Below, piece after piece: positions 55,401-63,618 of a DNA stretch of 64,000 bases (position 1 is its first letter; each line of letters opens with the position of its first letter). Source of the stretch: JACRLV01 sp045863555 (GTDB lineage Bacteria; Planctomycetota; Phycisphaerae; UBA1845; Fen-1342). The stretch lies in the NCBI GenBank assembly GCA_045863555.1, contig BTUU01000007.1, positions 1-64,000 of the forward strand. Direction: 5' to 3'. Under the pieces are notes generated by a model. That model saw nothing but the letters and a program-made list of their open reading frames with translations, searched no databases and was not told the origin of the DNA. The translations under genes and the position numbers were made by a program.

Positions 55401-57305
55401 GAGATTCCCGCCGACTGGCGGGATCAGCGCGTGTGGCTGCGGTTTGGCGCGGTGGATTGGGAAGCGACGATTTACGTCAACGGCAAGCGGATCGGTGACC
55501 ACCGCGGCGGCTATGACCCGTTCAGCTTTGATATCACCGACGCCCTGACGACCGCCGGCCCGCAGGAACTCATCGTCGGCGTCTTCGACCCGACCGACGA
55601 CGGCGACCAGCCGCGCGGCAAGCAGGAAAAAAAGCCGCACGGCATCTGGTACACGCCGACGACGGGGATCTGGCAGACGGTGTGGCTCGAACCGTCGCCG
55701 GCCGCGTCGATTACCTCGGTCCATTACGTCACCGAGGCCGCGAACGGCTCGATCCGCTTCCATGTGAAGGCGAACACCGGCGGCAAGCGCCTCGGGTTCC
55801 ACGCCCGCGTCTTCGAGAACGGCAAGAAAAAGGGCGACGTGAGCGTCGGCAGCGTCGACCAGACGCCGGGCGTCGCGATTCCGGGCTTCAAGCTCTGGTC
55901 GCCCGAGTCGCCGTTCCTCTACGAAGTCGAAATCGACCTGCGCGAGGGCCAGAAAATCGTCGACAGCGTCAAGAGCTACGTCGGCATCCGCACCATCGCC
56001 CTCGCGAAAGACGACAAGGGCGTCAACCGCCTATTCCTCAACGGCAAGCCCTACTTCCAGGTCGGCCCGCTCGATCAGGGTTACTGGCCCGACGGCATCT
56101 ACACCGCGCCTACGGACGAAGCGTTGAAATACGACATCGAGATCACAAAACAACTCGGCTTCAACATGACCCGCAAGCACGTGAAGGTCGAGCCCGCCCG
56201 CTGGTACTACTGGGCGGACAAGCTCGGCCTGCTCGTCTGGCAGGACATGCCCAGCCCGCGTCCGCCCAAGGACACATACACCGACGCCGGCCGGAAGCAG
56301 TACGAAGCCGAGCTGCGGGCGATGATTGACTCGCTGCGGGCGCATCCCTCGATCGTCATGTGGGTGGTGTTCAACGAGGGCTGGGGTCAGTTCGATACGC
56401 CGCGGTTCGTTGAGTTCACCCGCTCACTCGACCCGACGCGACTCGTCAACAACGCCAGCGGCTGGACGGACGCCAAGGTCGGCGACGTCAACGACATCCA
56501 CAACTATCCGAACCCGGCCGCCCCGCCGCTGGAGCCCGGCCGGGCCGGCGTGCTGGGCGAGTTCGGCGGCCTGGGCCTCGCCGTGCCCGATCACCTCTGG
56601 AAAAAAGAGAATTGGGGCTACAAGGCCGTGGCGGATTCGTCTCGGCTGACGGCGGGCTACGAAAAAATGCTGCGCCGCGTCTACGAGCTGCGCGACGAGG
56701 CGGGCCTGGCGGCGGCGGTCTATACGCAGATCACGGATGTCGAGATCGAGTGCAACGGGCTTCTGACGTACGACCGCGAAGTCATTAAAGTCGACGTTCC
56801 TCGCGTGGCGGCGGTGAATCGCGGCGACTTCAGCAAGGTCCCCCCGCCGCCGAAGATCACGCCCGTCGTGGCGACGTCGGAAAAATCGCCGCAGGAGTGG
56901 CGCTACACAGTCGAGAAACCGGCGGACGCCTGGACGCGGCCGGATTTCGACGATGCGCAGTGGAAACGCGGCCCCGGCGGCTTCGGCGTGAATGGGACTC
57001 CGGGCGCGACCGTGCGGACGGAGTGGAAGACGAAGGAGATCTGGCTGCGGCGCGTGGTGGAGGTGTCGTCGCTCGAATTCGCTTCGCCGCACCTGCGCGT
57101 GCATCACGACGAGGATTGCGAAGTCTTCATCAACGGCGTGCTGGCGCTTCGGGTGGGCGGCTACAGCACTGAATACGAGGAATTCGCGCTGCCTGCCGAA
57201 GCCCGTTCGGCGCTGCGGGTGGGGGCGAACACAATCGCGGTTCACTGCCGGCAGACCGGCGGCGGGCAGTACATCGACGTGGGACTCGTGGATGTCGCGG
57301 AATGA
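52431..57305 (+). CDS. GH127-GH2 double glycoside hydrolase fusion
   Basis: 1624 residues from ATG 52431 (AGGAG seven bases upstream), signal peptide MHPLRFAGLFFLATLAAAQ. Residues about 20-660 are GH127 (beta-L-arabinofuranosidase, formerly DUF1680): the catalytic and zinc set of HypBA1 is matched by Glu318, Glu334 and Cys336 (in NETC) and Cys401-Cys402 (ACCPP). Then comes a discoidin-like beta domain (about 660-800), then a strange Gly/Pro linker (about 800-905), then GH2 (REKWQNLNGKWEF, WYRRMFEIPADW). GH2 acid/base Glu1316 (FNEGWG) and nucleophile Glu1377 (LGEFGG) are present. A C-terminal beta domain ends it. It probably acts on arabinose- or galactose-containing polysaccharide side chains; the fusion is unusual. 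Confidence 0.9.
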   Translation: MHPLRFAGLFFLATLAAAQDAARDYPIRAVPFTAVKVSDAFWSPRLEINRTVTIPYCFKMCEETGRIENFDVAAKKKPGNMKGYFFNDSDVYKTIEGAAYALHNHPDPKLEALCDEVIARIAAAQEPDGYLYCSRSINDPKNPPPGGPERWSDMANGHELYCVGHMYEAAVAYQQATGKDSLMKIARKNADLVASVFGPGKNPNPCGHPEIEIGLVKLYRATGDAKYLDLAKFFIDTRGKAEGRKLFGEYAQDHKPLLEQAEAVGHSVRAGYLYAGMADVAALTGERPYIDAIGRLWADIVEKKLYVTGGIGARGNIEGFGEAYELPNGSAYNETCAAIANALLNHRLLLTHGDAKYADVLERIIYNGFLSGWGLTGDRFFYPNPLESAGHDRQGWFACACCPPNDARFVPSIPGYIYSHRGNDLYVNLFIGGEANVPLDAGAVTMKMETRYPWDGAVKLTVEPAKSGRFALHVRVPGWARGEVTPGGLYRFLDEQKEPVRLRVNGAPTDLKLEKGYAVVERDWTKGDTVQLDLPMTVRRVVTDERVVSNRGRVSLARGPLVYCFEGIDQPEPHVSSFVVDDATKFEPRERTDLLGGVVTLVGQSRVVAKTLDGGVKVGEPIEAMAVPYYAWANRERTPMNVWVGRTPEAATPQPAPTIARRAKATASFKGDLSPLSDQRDPATSGDHTFPYVHWWPKKGTTEWIQYDFAEPTRVAGVEVYWFDDTGRGECRVPKSWKLFANIDGTWSEVLKPSEYGVALDKYNRCTFEPVRASGLKLEIASQEKWAGGVHEWRVIEADGNGETSNVPGGDSSPGGRVIVARDFSPWTGASSFFSPGGRTNLASLVRPPGGENFGAAIQGLKPLETVVRPPGGEPGLRPGGDEPRLTDQRDCPDRPTAVAGQVATKAPLMTRWAKDVRADAPLPEYPRPQMVREKWQNLNGKWEFAPAKEGDAAPVGKTLDRTIVVPFCMESALSGVMEHHPRSWYRRMFEIPADWRDQRVWLRFGAVDWEATIYVNGKRIGDHRGGYDPFSFDITDALTTAGPQELIVGVFDPTDDGDQPRGKQEKKPHGIWYTPTTGIWQTVWLEPSPAASITSVHYVTEAANGSIRFHVKANTGGKRLGFHARVFENGKKKGDVSVGSVDQTPGVAIPGFKLWSPESPFLYEVEIDLREGQKIVDSVKSYVGIRTIALAKDDKGVNRLFLNGKPYFQVGPLDQGYWPDGIYTAPTDEALKYDIEITKQLGFNMTRKHVKVEPARWYYWADKLGLLVWQDMPSPRPPKDTYTDAGRKQYEAELRAMIDSLRAHPSIVMWVVFNEGWGQFDTPRFVEFTRSLDPTRLVNNASGWTDAKVGDVNDIHNYPNPAAPPLEPGRAGVLGEFGGLGLAVPDHLWKKENWGYKAVADSSRLTAGYEKMLRRVYELRDEAGLAAAVYTQITDVEIECNGLLTYDREVIKVDVPRVAAVNRGDFSKVPPPPKITPVVATSEKSPQEWRYTVEKPADAWTRPDFDDAQWKRGPGGFGVNGTPGATVRTEWKTKEIWLRRVVEVSSLEFASPHLRVHHDEDCEVFINGVLALRVGGYSTEYEEFALPAEARSALRVGANTIAVHCRQTGGGQYIDVGLVDVAE
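54868..55069. repeat. cluster of seven palindromes inside the GH127-GH2 linker
   Basis: Type A cgcccggagggcg at 54868-54880 and 54932-54948; its reverse complement cgccctccgggcg at 54968-54982 and 55035-55047. Type B ccagggacttcagtccctgg at 54892-54911; a related reverse-oriented B ccaggggctgaagcccctgg at 55004-55023. A GC palindrome lies at 55053-55069. The order A-B-A | A'-B'-A' makes the whole cluster an inverted duplication. It is translated in frame as SPGGR, RDFSPWTG and RPPGGE-type peptides. Confidence 0.85.
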
Positions 57306-57403
57306 GCGGCCGGTTCGCCGACGCGCCTGGCCGCGGAGGGTCGGGCCGGTGAGGATTATCGGACGTGATTTTCTGTGTCCAGAAAAAACAGGGCCACAAT
57401 TGC

Positions 57404-57432
57404 TTGTTGCGGCCGTGAGGATGACCTATACT
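57404..57432 (+). promoter_or_regulatory. sigma-70-type promoter (TTGTTG, 17 bp, TATACT)
   Basis: ttgttg at 57404-57409 and tatact at 57427-57432 separated by exactly 17 bp, in otherwise GC-rich DNA 130 bp before the zinc-ribbon gene at 57562. It probably drives that gene and perhaps the prepilin genes. The surrounding 57306-57561 holds no gene. Confidence 0.55.
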
Positions 57433-57561
57433 TGACGTATTGGCGGTTGCCGCCACATGTCGTTTGGACGTTCCGGTCGGAAGCCGAGCAAACTAACGCC
57501 CGGAATCGCATGAATCGATCTGGCCCGCGCACGAAGCGTGGCCCGGCAAGGACGTGTATAC

Positions 57562-57897
57562 ATGGACGTTACATCGTTTCGTCGTCGCGGCGGAGTTGAT
57601 CCGAAGCTGATTATCGCTCTCGTCGTGTGCGCTCTTGGGGCGGGTGTGTTCTGGTGGTGGAATACGCGGCCGGACCCGGAGGTTGATACGTCGATCGACC
57701 CGAACGCGACCTATACGCTGGTCTGCCCCGCGTGCAAGACGGCCTCGACCGTGGCGGGGAAGGACGTCGGCAAGGTCAAGATGGAAAAGGGCCAGAAGCA
57801 GTGCCCGGCGTGCAAGGCGTTCACCGCGCATTTCGGGTCGGCCGACGAACTGAAGGAAAAACCGAAGAGCGATTCACCAGGAGCTATTATGCCCTGA
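57562..57897 (+). CDS. small zinc-ribbon membrane protein
   Basis: 111 residues from ATG 57562 (AAGGA upstream; a GTG at 57538 is possible). One N-terminal helix (LIIALVVCALGAGVFWWW) and then CPACKTASTV...CPACKAFTA, a four-Cys zinc ribbon outside the membrane, with a Lys/Glu-rich tail. It stands 66 bp ahead of the first prepilin-like gene, so a role in their biogenesis is possible but unproven. Confidence 0.65.
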   Translation: MDVTSFRRRGGVDPKLIIALVVCALGAGVFWWWNTRPDPEVDTSIDPNATYTLVCPACKTASTVAGKDVGKVKMEKGQKQCPACKAFTAHFGSADELKEKPKSDSPGAIMP

Positions 57898-57963
57898 CGG
57901 GCTGAGCACATCGGGCTAGGCGTCATGTCGAGCGTTCTCCAACGCCATGATGGGAGGTTGGCA

Positions 57964-59085
57964 ATGCGCAGGAAATCTGCGGGCTTCACACTGATCGAGC
58001 TGCTTGTCGTCGTCGCAATCATCGCTCTGCTCATTTCGATCCTGCTGCCCAGCTTGCAGGGTGCGCGGGAGCAGGCGAAGCGCTCCTACTGCCTGTCGAA
58101 CCTGCGTGCGATTGCGCAGGGGTCGAACGCGTATGCGTCCGAGGACAAGAAAGAGCAGATCATCCCGATCCACATCTCGCACGTCTCCAGCATCGCCGCG
58201 ACGGGCTGGAGCGAGGAGTGGTGGTGGAGAACCGCGTCGGTGGCCGCGTTCGGCGGCCGATCGGCGCAGCGCCCCTACCCGCAGAATGCCGGCCCGACGA
58301 ATGCGATGCTCGACCCCGCACCTGGCGATCCGATCCCGCCGGGGGCACGGCCTGATATCTGGGGGGCCAAGACCCGTCCGCTCAACAAGTTCGTCTACTC
58401 GGATATCGACACGGCAGACACGAAGAAACTGGAGATGTTCCACTGCCCGTCCGATACGGGGTTCCCGGGCCTTGATACGCTCTCGGGCGTTTTCCAGAAC
58501 CGGGAGACGTCGCTCGCGTCGACGGAGATCCCGTTCTATGACATTCTCGGCAACAGTTATCGCATCAACGTAGCGGGCATGGTCTGGGCAAGCATCCCCG
58601 GCCCGTCGAACCTCGGCTCTTTCTCCGTCGGAAGCTGGGGTCACCGGCTTTCGTCGCTTCTGAACCCCGGTCGCCTTGTGCTCTACTCGGAACCGCTGTT
58701 CTACATGATCAGCCGCCAGGAACCGAACGTGAATCCCGAGATTTCGACCGTCAAGGGCTGGCACAACAAGGTGCTGACCGACAACTGCGCTTACGTCGAC
58801 GGTTCGGCCCGTCCGACGGTCGGAACGCAACTGGCGAACTATGAGACGTCGCTGCTCCAGGAAATGCGCTATACGGACCCAAACGGCGGCCTCGACTTCC
58901 GCTGGTTCCTGCGTCGTGGTCGATCGTGGCAGACGGATTGCTACCCGACCCCCGGCTCATTCGTCGCCCGGTACGGGCCGACGGGGATTCGCCTTGTGAA
59001 CCTCGACGCGCAGATCGCGCCGGCGGTCCGCGTCCGCTGGCCGTTCTCGGGCTACCAGAACAACATGGCACCGCCGGGACAGTAA
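57964..59085 (+). CDS. prepilin-like protein, copy 1
   Basis: 373 residues. ATG 57964 is chosen because GGGAGG lies seven bases upstream and it gives a short basic leader, MRRKSAG, followed by FTLIELLVVVAIIALLISILLPSL, the type IV pilin/pseudopilin methylation motif. The upstream in-frame ATG at 57925 is less likely. The C-terminal domain is unrecognised except WHNKVLTDNCAYVDGSARP, which resembles the planctomycete H-x9-DG motif with a longer spacing (H-x11-DG). Cleavage after Gly7 by a prepilin peptidase is expected. Confidence 0.85.
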   Translation: MRRKSAGFTLIELLVVVAIIALLISILLPSLQGAREQAKRSYCLSNLRAIAQGSNAYASEDKKEQIIPIHISHVSSIAATGWSEEWWWRTASVAAFGGRSAQRPYPQNAGPTNAMLDPAPGDPIPPGARPDIWGAKTRPLNKFVYSDIDTADTKKLEMFHCPSDTGFPGLDTLSGVFQNRETSLASTEIPFYDILGNSYRINVAGMVWASIPGPSNLGSFSVGSWGHRLSSLLNPGRLVLYSEPLFYMISRQEPNVNPEISTVKGWHNKVLTDNCAYVDGSARPTVGTQLANYETSLLQEMRYTDPNGGLDFRWFLRRGRSWQTDCYPTPGSFVARYGPTGIRLVNLDAQIAPAVRVRWPFSGYQNNMAPPGQ

Positions 59086-59126
59086 AGTCCGTGATGTATC
59101 ACATGAGAGTGACGTAGGCTGAGTTT

Positions 59127-59170
59127 GGTTCGCGAAGCCGGGATTGCAAGAGACCCCGGCTTCGCGAACC
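59127..59170 (+). terminator. hairpin after prepilin copy 1
   Basis: Arms ggttcgcgaagccggg (59127-59142) and cccggcttcgcgaacc (59155-59170) pair perfectly over 16 bp around 12 nt. No T-tract follows. A near-identical hairpin follows copy 2. Confidence 0.6.
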
Positions 59171-59313
59171 TCATTCTGGAAGTCCTGTTCCGCCGCATCG
59201 CAATCCGAGCCCGACATTTGTCGCCTTCTTCCCTGTCTGCGACAAACCGGGCAATGCATAGAGGGTTAGGCGTCATGTCGAATGTTCTTCAACGCCATGA
59301 TGGGAGGTTGGCC

Positions 59314-60447
59314 ATGCGCAGGAAACCTGCGGGATTTACACTGATCGAGCTGCTGGTTGTCGTCGCGATTATCGCCTTACTGATTTCGATTCTGCTGCCG
59401 AGCCTGCAGGGCGCGCGCGAGCAGGCGAAACGTGCCTACTGCCTTTCGAACCTGCGCGGGATCGGCCAGGCGTCGAACGCGTATGCCTCTGATGACAGGA
59501 AGGAACAGATCGTCCCGATCCACATTTCGCACGTCTCGTCGGTGGTCGCGACGGGCTGGACCGATGAATGGTCCTGGCGAACGGCGTCTCCGTCTGCGTT
59601 TGGGGGCCGGTCGGCACAGGTCCCGTTCCCTCAGGGGCGGGTCGCGGGCGGCGCGCCGAACCCGTCAAATGCGATGCTCGACCCCGATGAGGGGCAGGCG
59701 ATCCCACCGGGGGCGAATCCGCAGGTCTGGGGGGCAAAAACCAGGCCGCTCAACAAGTACGTCTATGGCGAGATTGAGACAGCGGACAAGAAGAAGATGG
59801 AGATGTTCCGCTGCCCGTCGGACACCGGGTTCCCGGGGCTGGATACGCTTCCCATGCAATTCCAGAACCGCGAAACCTCACTCGCATCGGCCGAGATCCC
59901 GTACTACGACACGGTTGGAAACAGTTACCGGATCAATGTCGCGGGAATGCTCTGGGGATCGCTCGGATCGCCGACGAACAGCGGATCGTTCTCCGTGGGA
60001 AGTTGGGGCCATCGCCTTTCGTCGCTGCTGAATCCCGGCCGGCTCGTGCTCTATTCGGAGCCGCTCTTTTACATGATCAGCCGCCAGGATCCGACTCAGC
60101 CAGATCCGGACCTCCTCACTGTTCGCGGCTGGCATAACAAGGTGTTGACCGACAACATCGCGCTTGTGGATGGTTCAGCTCGCCCGGTGCTCGGCGTTCA
60201 GCTTGGGAACTGGGAGCCTGCTCTCCTTCAGCAGATGAACTACATCGGCGGCGATGGTTCGCAGGACTGGCGGTGGTTCCTCCGACGTGGCAAGTCGTGG
60301 CAGACGGATTGCTACCCCACGCCTGGCGCCTACGTCGCCCGATACGGTCCGACCGGCGTGAGGCTCACCCCCCGCCTCGGCCAGCCGTACGCGACGAAGT
60401 GGCCGTTTGTCGGCGCACAGGACAACATGGATCCGCCGGGACAGTAA
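59314..60447 (+). CDS. prepilin-like protein, copy 2
   Basis: 377 residues, a tandem paralogue of the gene before it. The leader region is nearly identical at the DNA level (gtcatgtcga, cgccatgatgggaggttggc). Leader MRRKPAG precedes FTLIELLVVVAIIALLISILLPSL; WHNKVLTDNIALVDGSARP is the conserved C-terminal motif. Differences lie mainly in the middle (GGAPNPSNAM, VYGEIETADKKK) and near the C-terminus, as expected for diverging minor or alternative subunits. Confidence 0.85.
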   Translation: MRRKPAGFTLIELLVVVAIIALLISILLPSLQGAREQAKRAYCLSNLRGIGQASNAYASDDRKEQIVPIHISHVSSVVATGWTDEWSWRTASPSAFGGRSAQVPFPQGRVAGGAPNPSNAMLDPDEGQAIPPGANPQVWGAKTRPLNKYVYGEIETADKKKMEMFRCPSDTGFPGLDTLPMQFQNRETSLASAEIPYYDTVGNSYRINVAGMLWGSLGSPTNSGSFSVGSWGHRLSSLLNPGRLVLYSEPLFYMISRQDPTQPDPDLLTVRGWHNKVLTDNIALVDGSARPVLGVQLGNWEPALLQQMNYIGGDGSQDWRWFLRRGKSWQTDCYPTPGAYVARYGPTGVRLTPRLGQPYATKWPFVGAQDNMDPPGQ

Positions 60448-60773
60448 TCGGGGCGGATCAGTAGTAGCAACTTAGGCTGGGTGTGGTTCGCGAAGCCGGG
60501 ATCTGAAAAGGTCTCGGCTTCGCGAACGTGTTTCCGGACATCGTCGGTGCGACTTTGCGGGCGAACCTATCGTTCATACGCGGGCGGCGCCCGTCGCCGC
60601 GCCGCGGCTGCAAGCGGTGCAGCGATTTGAACCGTATAGCAACGTAGCCCAGCTTTTTGGGCGGCCAGGCGGGGCTGCCAGCGCGCAAGAAGCTGGGCAG
60701 AGCCGCCGGAAGGCCCTTCCTCTAAGATAGGGACTTCACAGGCGGCTCTGCTCAGCCTACTTTCATGTGAGTA
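60448..60773. other. intergenic region with hairpins, no gene
   Basis: Separates two convergent transcription units. It holds the hairpin at 60486-60527 and, at 60647-60751, two longer stems (gcccagctt with aagctgggc; gcagagccgcc with ggcggctctgc) with a small nested stem ggaag/cttcc near 60708. It probably provides bidirectional termination. No open frame with a ribosome-binding site was found. Confidence 0.5.
60486..60527 (+). terminator. hairpin after prepilin copy 2
   Basis: Arms gttcgcgaagccggg and ctcggcttcgcgaac, 15 bp with one mismatch, around 12 nt. It is the same sequence family as the hairpin at 59127-59170, so gene and hairpin were duplicated together. Confidence 0.6.
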
Positions 60774-61895
60774 CTATTTCTTCTTCAACGATTCCTGAAG
60801 CCGGCGCGAATCTTCCAGCGCCTGGCGGCTCATGCGGCGGGATTCCTCGAGGGCCTCGCGGAGGCGCGTCTGGAAATCCTGCTGCCACGTGTCGAGGTCC
60901 TTCATCTCCGGCGGCAGCGTGATCATCGTCCGCGTGCGATAGCCCGAGAACTGGCGGTAGGTCTTGTAGCCCTCCGGGTCCTCGGTGCGGAAGCGTTCCA
61001 TCGAATCGAAGGTCTTCTCGTCGACCGCGCCCTGCGGATCGGTGCGGCGGACCGTGAACTTCCCATCGGCATCGCGGCTGATGGACACCTGGTTGCCGTT
61101 CTCATTCACCGAGATCTGGATCTGCACCTGGCGGTCGGCCGAGGCGTCGCCGTCATCGCCGTCGGGGAAGAGAAACATCTGGCCGCCGGGGTCGCTCGAC
61201 ATGAAGCCGCCGAAGGGGCCGACGCGGAGAAAATCGCGCCAGTCCTTGAGCCCCTGCCACGCGGGCGAGGAGGGATCGCCGAGGTTGTCCTTCACGTCGT
61301 CGGGCAGGTTCATCCGGCCCAGCGGGGAGAACATCCAGTTGCCCGTGGGGTCGCGGGTGATGCGGTGGCCGAAGTACTGCACGTCCTGGTCGACCTCGGG
61401 GGCGACCTCTTCGTACTTGAACGCGGTCGAGGCATCGGCGCTGCGCTCCACCGGCGTGACCTTCAGCGTGGTCTCCTTGCCGCCGCGGATTACCACGAGC
61501 GTCGCATCCTTGCCCGCGCCCGCAGCCGACACGGCCTGGACGAGCTGCTCCATGTCGCTGATCGCGTCGCCGTTGAGCGATACGAGCACGTCATAGCGCT
61601 GCACGCCCGCCTGATCGGCCGGGCCGCCGGTGACGATGTTTGCGACCATCAGGCCGGCGCGGCCGATGTGCGACGAGAGCGCCTCGGGAACGGGCGTGAC
61701 GCGCACGCCGATCCAGACCTTCGGCAGCTCCCGGGCGAGGCCGATCGAATCTGCGCCCGGCGCGACGATCACGCTGGGCGCCTGGGCCGGGGCGCGCATT
61801 TTGCTCTTTTTCGCGGCGTCATCGCTTCGCGAATCCGCGATCGCGATGAGCGAAAGACTGAGAACGCCGGCGCCAATCAGAAACTTCCGGAACAT
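60774..61895 (-). CDS. PDZ-domain membrane or secreted protein
   Basis: 373 residues from ATG 61895 (GAGGTGG upstream). Signal segment MFRKFLIGAGVLSLSLIAIADS. A PDZ domain is visible about residues 60-150: WIGVRVTPVPEALSSHIG, GLMVANIVTGGPADQAGVQRYDVLVSLNGDAI. A soluble region of mixed structure and a C-terminal charged helix (RLREALEESRRMSRQALEDSRRLQE) follow. No protease domain is seen. As third gene of an ECF/anti-sigma operon it may help envelope sensing. Confidence 0.75.
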   Translation of the reverse strand: MFRKFLIGAGVLSLSLIAIADSRSDDAAKKSKMRAPAQAPSVIVAPGADSIGLARELPKVWIGVRVTPVPEALSSHIGRAGLMVANIVTGGPADQAGVQRYDVLVSLNGDAISDMEQLVQAVSAAGAGKDATLVVIRGGKETTLKVTPVERSADASTAFKYEEVAPEVDQDVQYFGHRITRDPTGNWMFSPLGRMNLPDDVKDNLGDPSSPAWQGLKDWRDFLRVGPFGGFMSSDPGGQMFLFPDGDDGDASADRQVQIQISVNENGNQVSISRDADGKFTVRRTDPQGAVDEKTFDSMERFRTEDPEGYKTYRQFSGYRTRTMITLPPEMKDLDTWQQDFQTRLREALEESRRMSRQALEDSRRLQESLKKK

Positions 61896-61969
61896 TTCAA
61901 ACCACCTCTGCAACAAGCACTGACTTCACACGGCTCGCACCACCCGCCTCGCGCGGGGCGAGGGCGGAT

Positions 61970-62521
61970 TTAGAAATCTTCCTGAACGGGGATCGTCCGA
62001 GTCTTCACCCGCTTGACCTCGACGACCAGAAACTCGCCCGGCCGCTCCGAGGGCACGACGATCCACTCGCGATCCGATTTATCCACGCGAACCTGCGCCC
62101 GCTCGAACGGCCGGGCGTCGGGGCCGTAGATGTCGCCCCCGGCCGGCGGCGGGGCAAACCACGACGCGCGGGCGGGTTGGCGGCCGATATCGCTCGGCTG
62201 CTCGGCGGCCGGCGGCCCGAAGACCGACCACCAGCCCTGCGGCGAAAGCAGCAGACCCGCGCAGGCCGCGACCGCAAGCGCGGAATATCGCATTGTGCGA
62301 CGCCACCGGGCGGCGGGGCGCCGAACCACGACCGAGCGGCCCAGCGACTGGCGCATGAGCCGGCCGATCTCGCGGTCGAGCGCGGCCGTCTCCTCGAAGA
62401 ATGCCTCGGCGTCTCGATCGCGGTGGAGCAGCGATTCGAGCTGCTTGCGCTCGTCGGGCGAGCATTCCTCGTCGAGGTAGCGGCTGACGAGGCGTTCAAA
62501 ATCGTTGCGGGGCTCGGTCAT
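61970..62521 (-). CDS. membrane-spanning anti-sigma factor-like protein
   Basis: 183 residues; ATG 62521 overlaps the sigma gene stop by 4 bp (ATGA). The N-terminal acidic/helical part (FERLVSRYLDEECSPDERKQLESLL) is like cytoplasmic anti-sigma domains, without the zinc HxxxCxxC signature. One helix (YSALAVAACAGLLLSPQGWW) leads to a periplasmic Pro-rich and beta C-terminus. Identified mainly by position and layout. Confidence 0.65.
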   Translation of the reverse strand: MTEPRNDFERLVSRYLDEECSPDERKQLESLLHRDRDAEAFFEETAALDREIGRLMRQSLGRSVVVRRPAARWRRTMRYSALAVAACAGLLLSPQGWWSVFGPPAAEQPSDIGRQPARASWFAPPPAGGDIYGPDARPFERAQVRVDKSDREWIVVPSERPGEFLVVEVKRVKTRTIPVQEDF

Positions 62522-63090
62522 ACGTCCACCTTGCCCTTGAGCATCTCGCGGAGGAGCCGGCGGGCCCTGACGAGCCGCGTTTCGACTGTTTCGAGCGGCA
62601 GGCCGAGCATCGAACCGATTTCCTGGTAGCTCCAGTCCTCCAGATGGCGGAGGACGAACGGCTCGCGGTACAGGGCGGGCAGCGCTTCGACGGCCCGCAT
62701 CATCATTGTTTTCAATTCGGTGTTCGAGGCGGCCCGGGGCGGCGTGCTGACGCGCTCATCGGAAAGCCCGTCGGCGATGCCGTCGAGCGCGGCCGCCGAG
62801 CGGCGCTTGTGAGCCTGGCCGTAGTCGATGGCCGCGTTCCGGGCGACGGCGTAGAGCCACGAGCGGAGGCGCTCCGGCTCTTTCAGCGAGGGCAGCCGTT
62901 CCCAGACCTGCGCCCAGACTTGCTGTGCGATGTCATCGACCAGCTCTGGCCGGCCGGTGACACCGTAGATGACGCCGCGGACCCACCCGTCGTGCTCGCG
63001 GACCAGCTTGTCGGCGGCGTGCCGGCTGCCGGCCTGGGCATCGGTGACGAGTGATCGGAGGGCGTCGAAATCGATGGCCGCGGTATTCAT
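62518..63090 (-). CDS. ECF sigma-70 factor (RpoE-like)
   Basis: 190 residues from ATG 63090 with AGGAG upstream; ATG 63141 would add 17 residues. Regions 2 and 4 are clear: DIAQQVWAQVWERLPSLKEPERLRSWLYAVARNAAIDYGQAHKRR and LPALYREPFVLRHLEDWSYQEIGSMLGLPLETVETRLVRARRLLREML. It is the first gene of the sigma/anti-sigma/PDZ operon, which matches the classic envelope-stress layout. Confidence 0.93.
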   Translation of the reverse strand: MNTAAIDFDALRSLVTDAQAGSRHAADKLVREHDGWVRGVIYGVTGRPELVDDIAQQVWAQVWERLPSLKEPERLRSWLYAVARNAAIDYGQAHKRRSAAALDGIADGLSDERVSTPPRAASNTELKTMMMRAVEALPALYREPFVLRHLEDWSYQEIGSMLGLPLETVETRLVRARRLLREMLKGKVDV

Positions 63091-63618
63091 GGTCTCCTGG
63101 GGAGACGTCCGCCGCCGTGAGAAGCCGTCAAAAAAGCGCATGGTCCGATAACCCCTTGACCATTCGAACCCAAGGGATACGACGCAATGAGTATCGCACG
63201 CGGCGGCCGAAATGGGAAGCAAAACTCGGTTCGCAGCCGCACGATTTCTCGCCGACGACCGGCACGCGGGTTGCATCCGCGGGTCGGCCGGCCGGATTTC
63301 GATCGGGTCGCCTCGCGGCGTTTCCGTCAGTGGATTCGTCGTCGGGCCGGGATGATTTTGGCGGATCGAAATGCGACTCGAACGCCGGGCGGGCGGGGGT
63401 ATACTGCGCATGAATCGACCGCTGCGCTGACCGACACGAGGGGCCACGTTTGCGGGGACCGATACGCTGGAAAATGGGAGGCCGGGTGACCGAACCTTGC
63501 GTGAAAGCGCCTTCGGGTCGCTAGACGCAAGCCGGCCGTGGCCGCCCCCCTTGCTAAGAGGGTTCCAGCAGACTTCCCTCACCGGCGGAGGCGGCGGTCG
63601 ATTCGATTTTCCACGCCA
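63091..63618. other. intergenic region, no gene seen
   Basis: 528 bp between two divergent genes. Open frames here have no ribosome-binding site and unlikely composition. A tatact at 63400-63405 could be a -10 box for rightward transcription, but no -35 at proper spacing was found. Confidence 0.45.

Noticed and set aside
53247..55802. 851-residue minus-strand open frame
   Set aside because: Antisense of the GH127-GH2 gene whose catalytic residues are intact.
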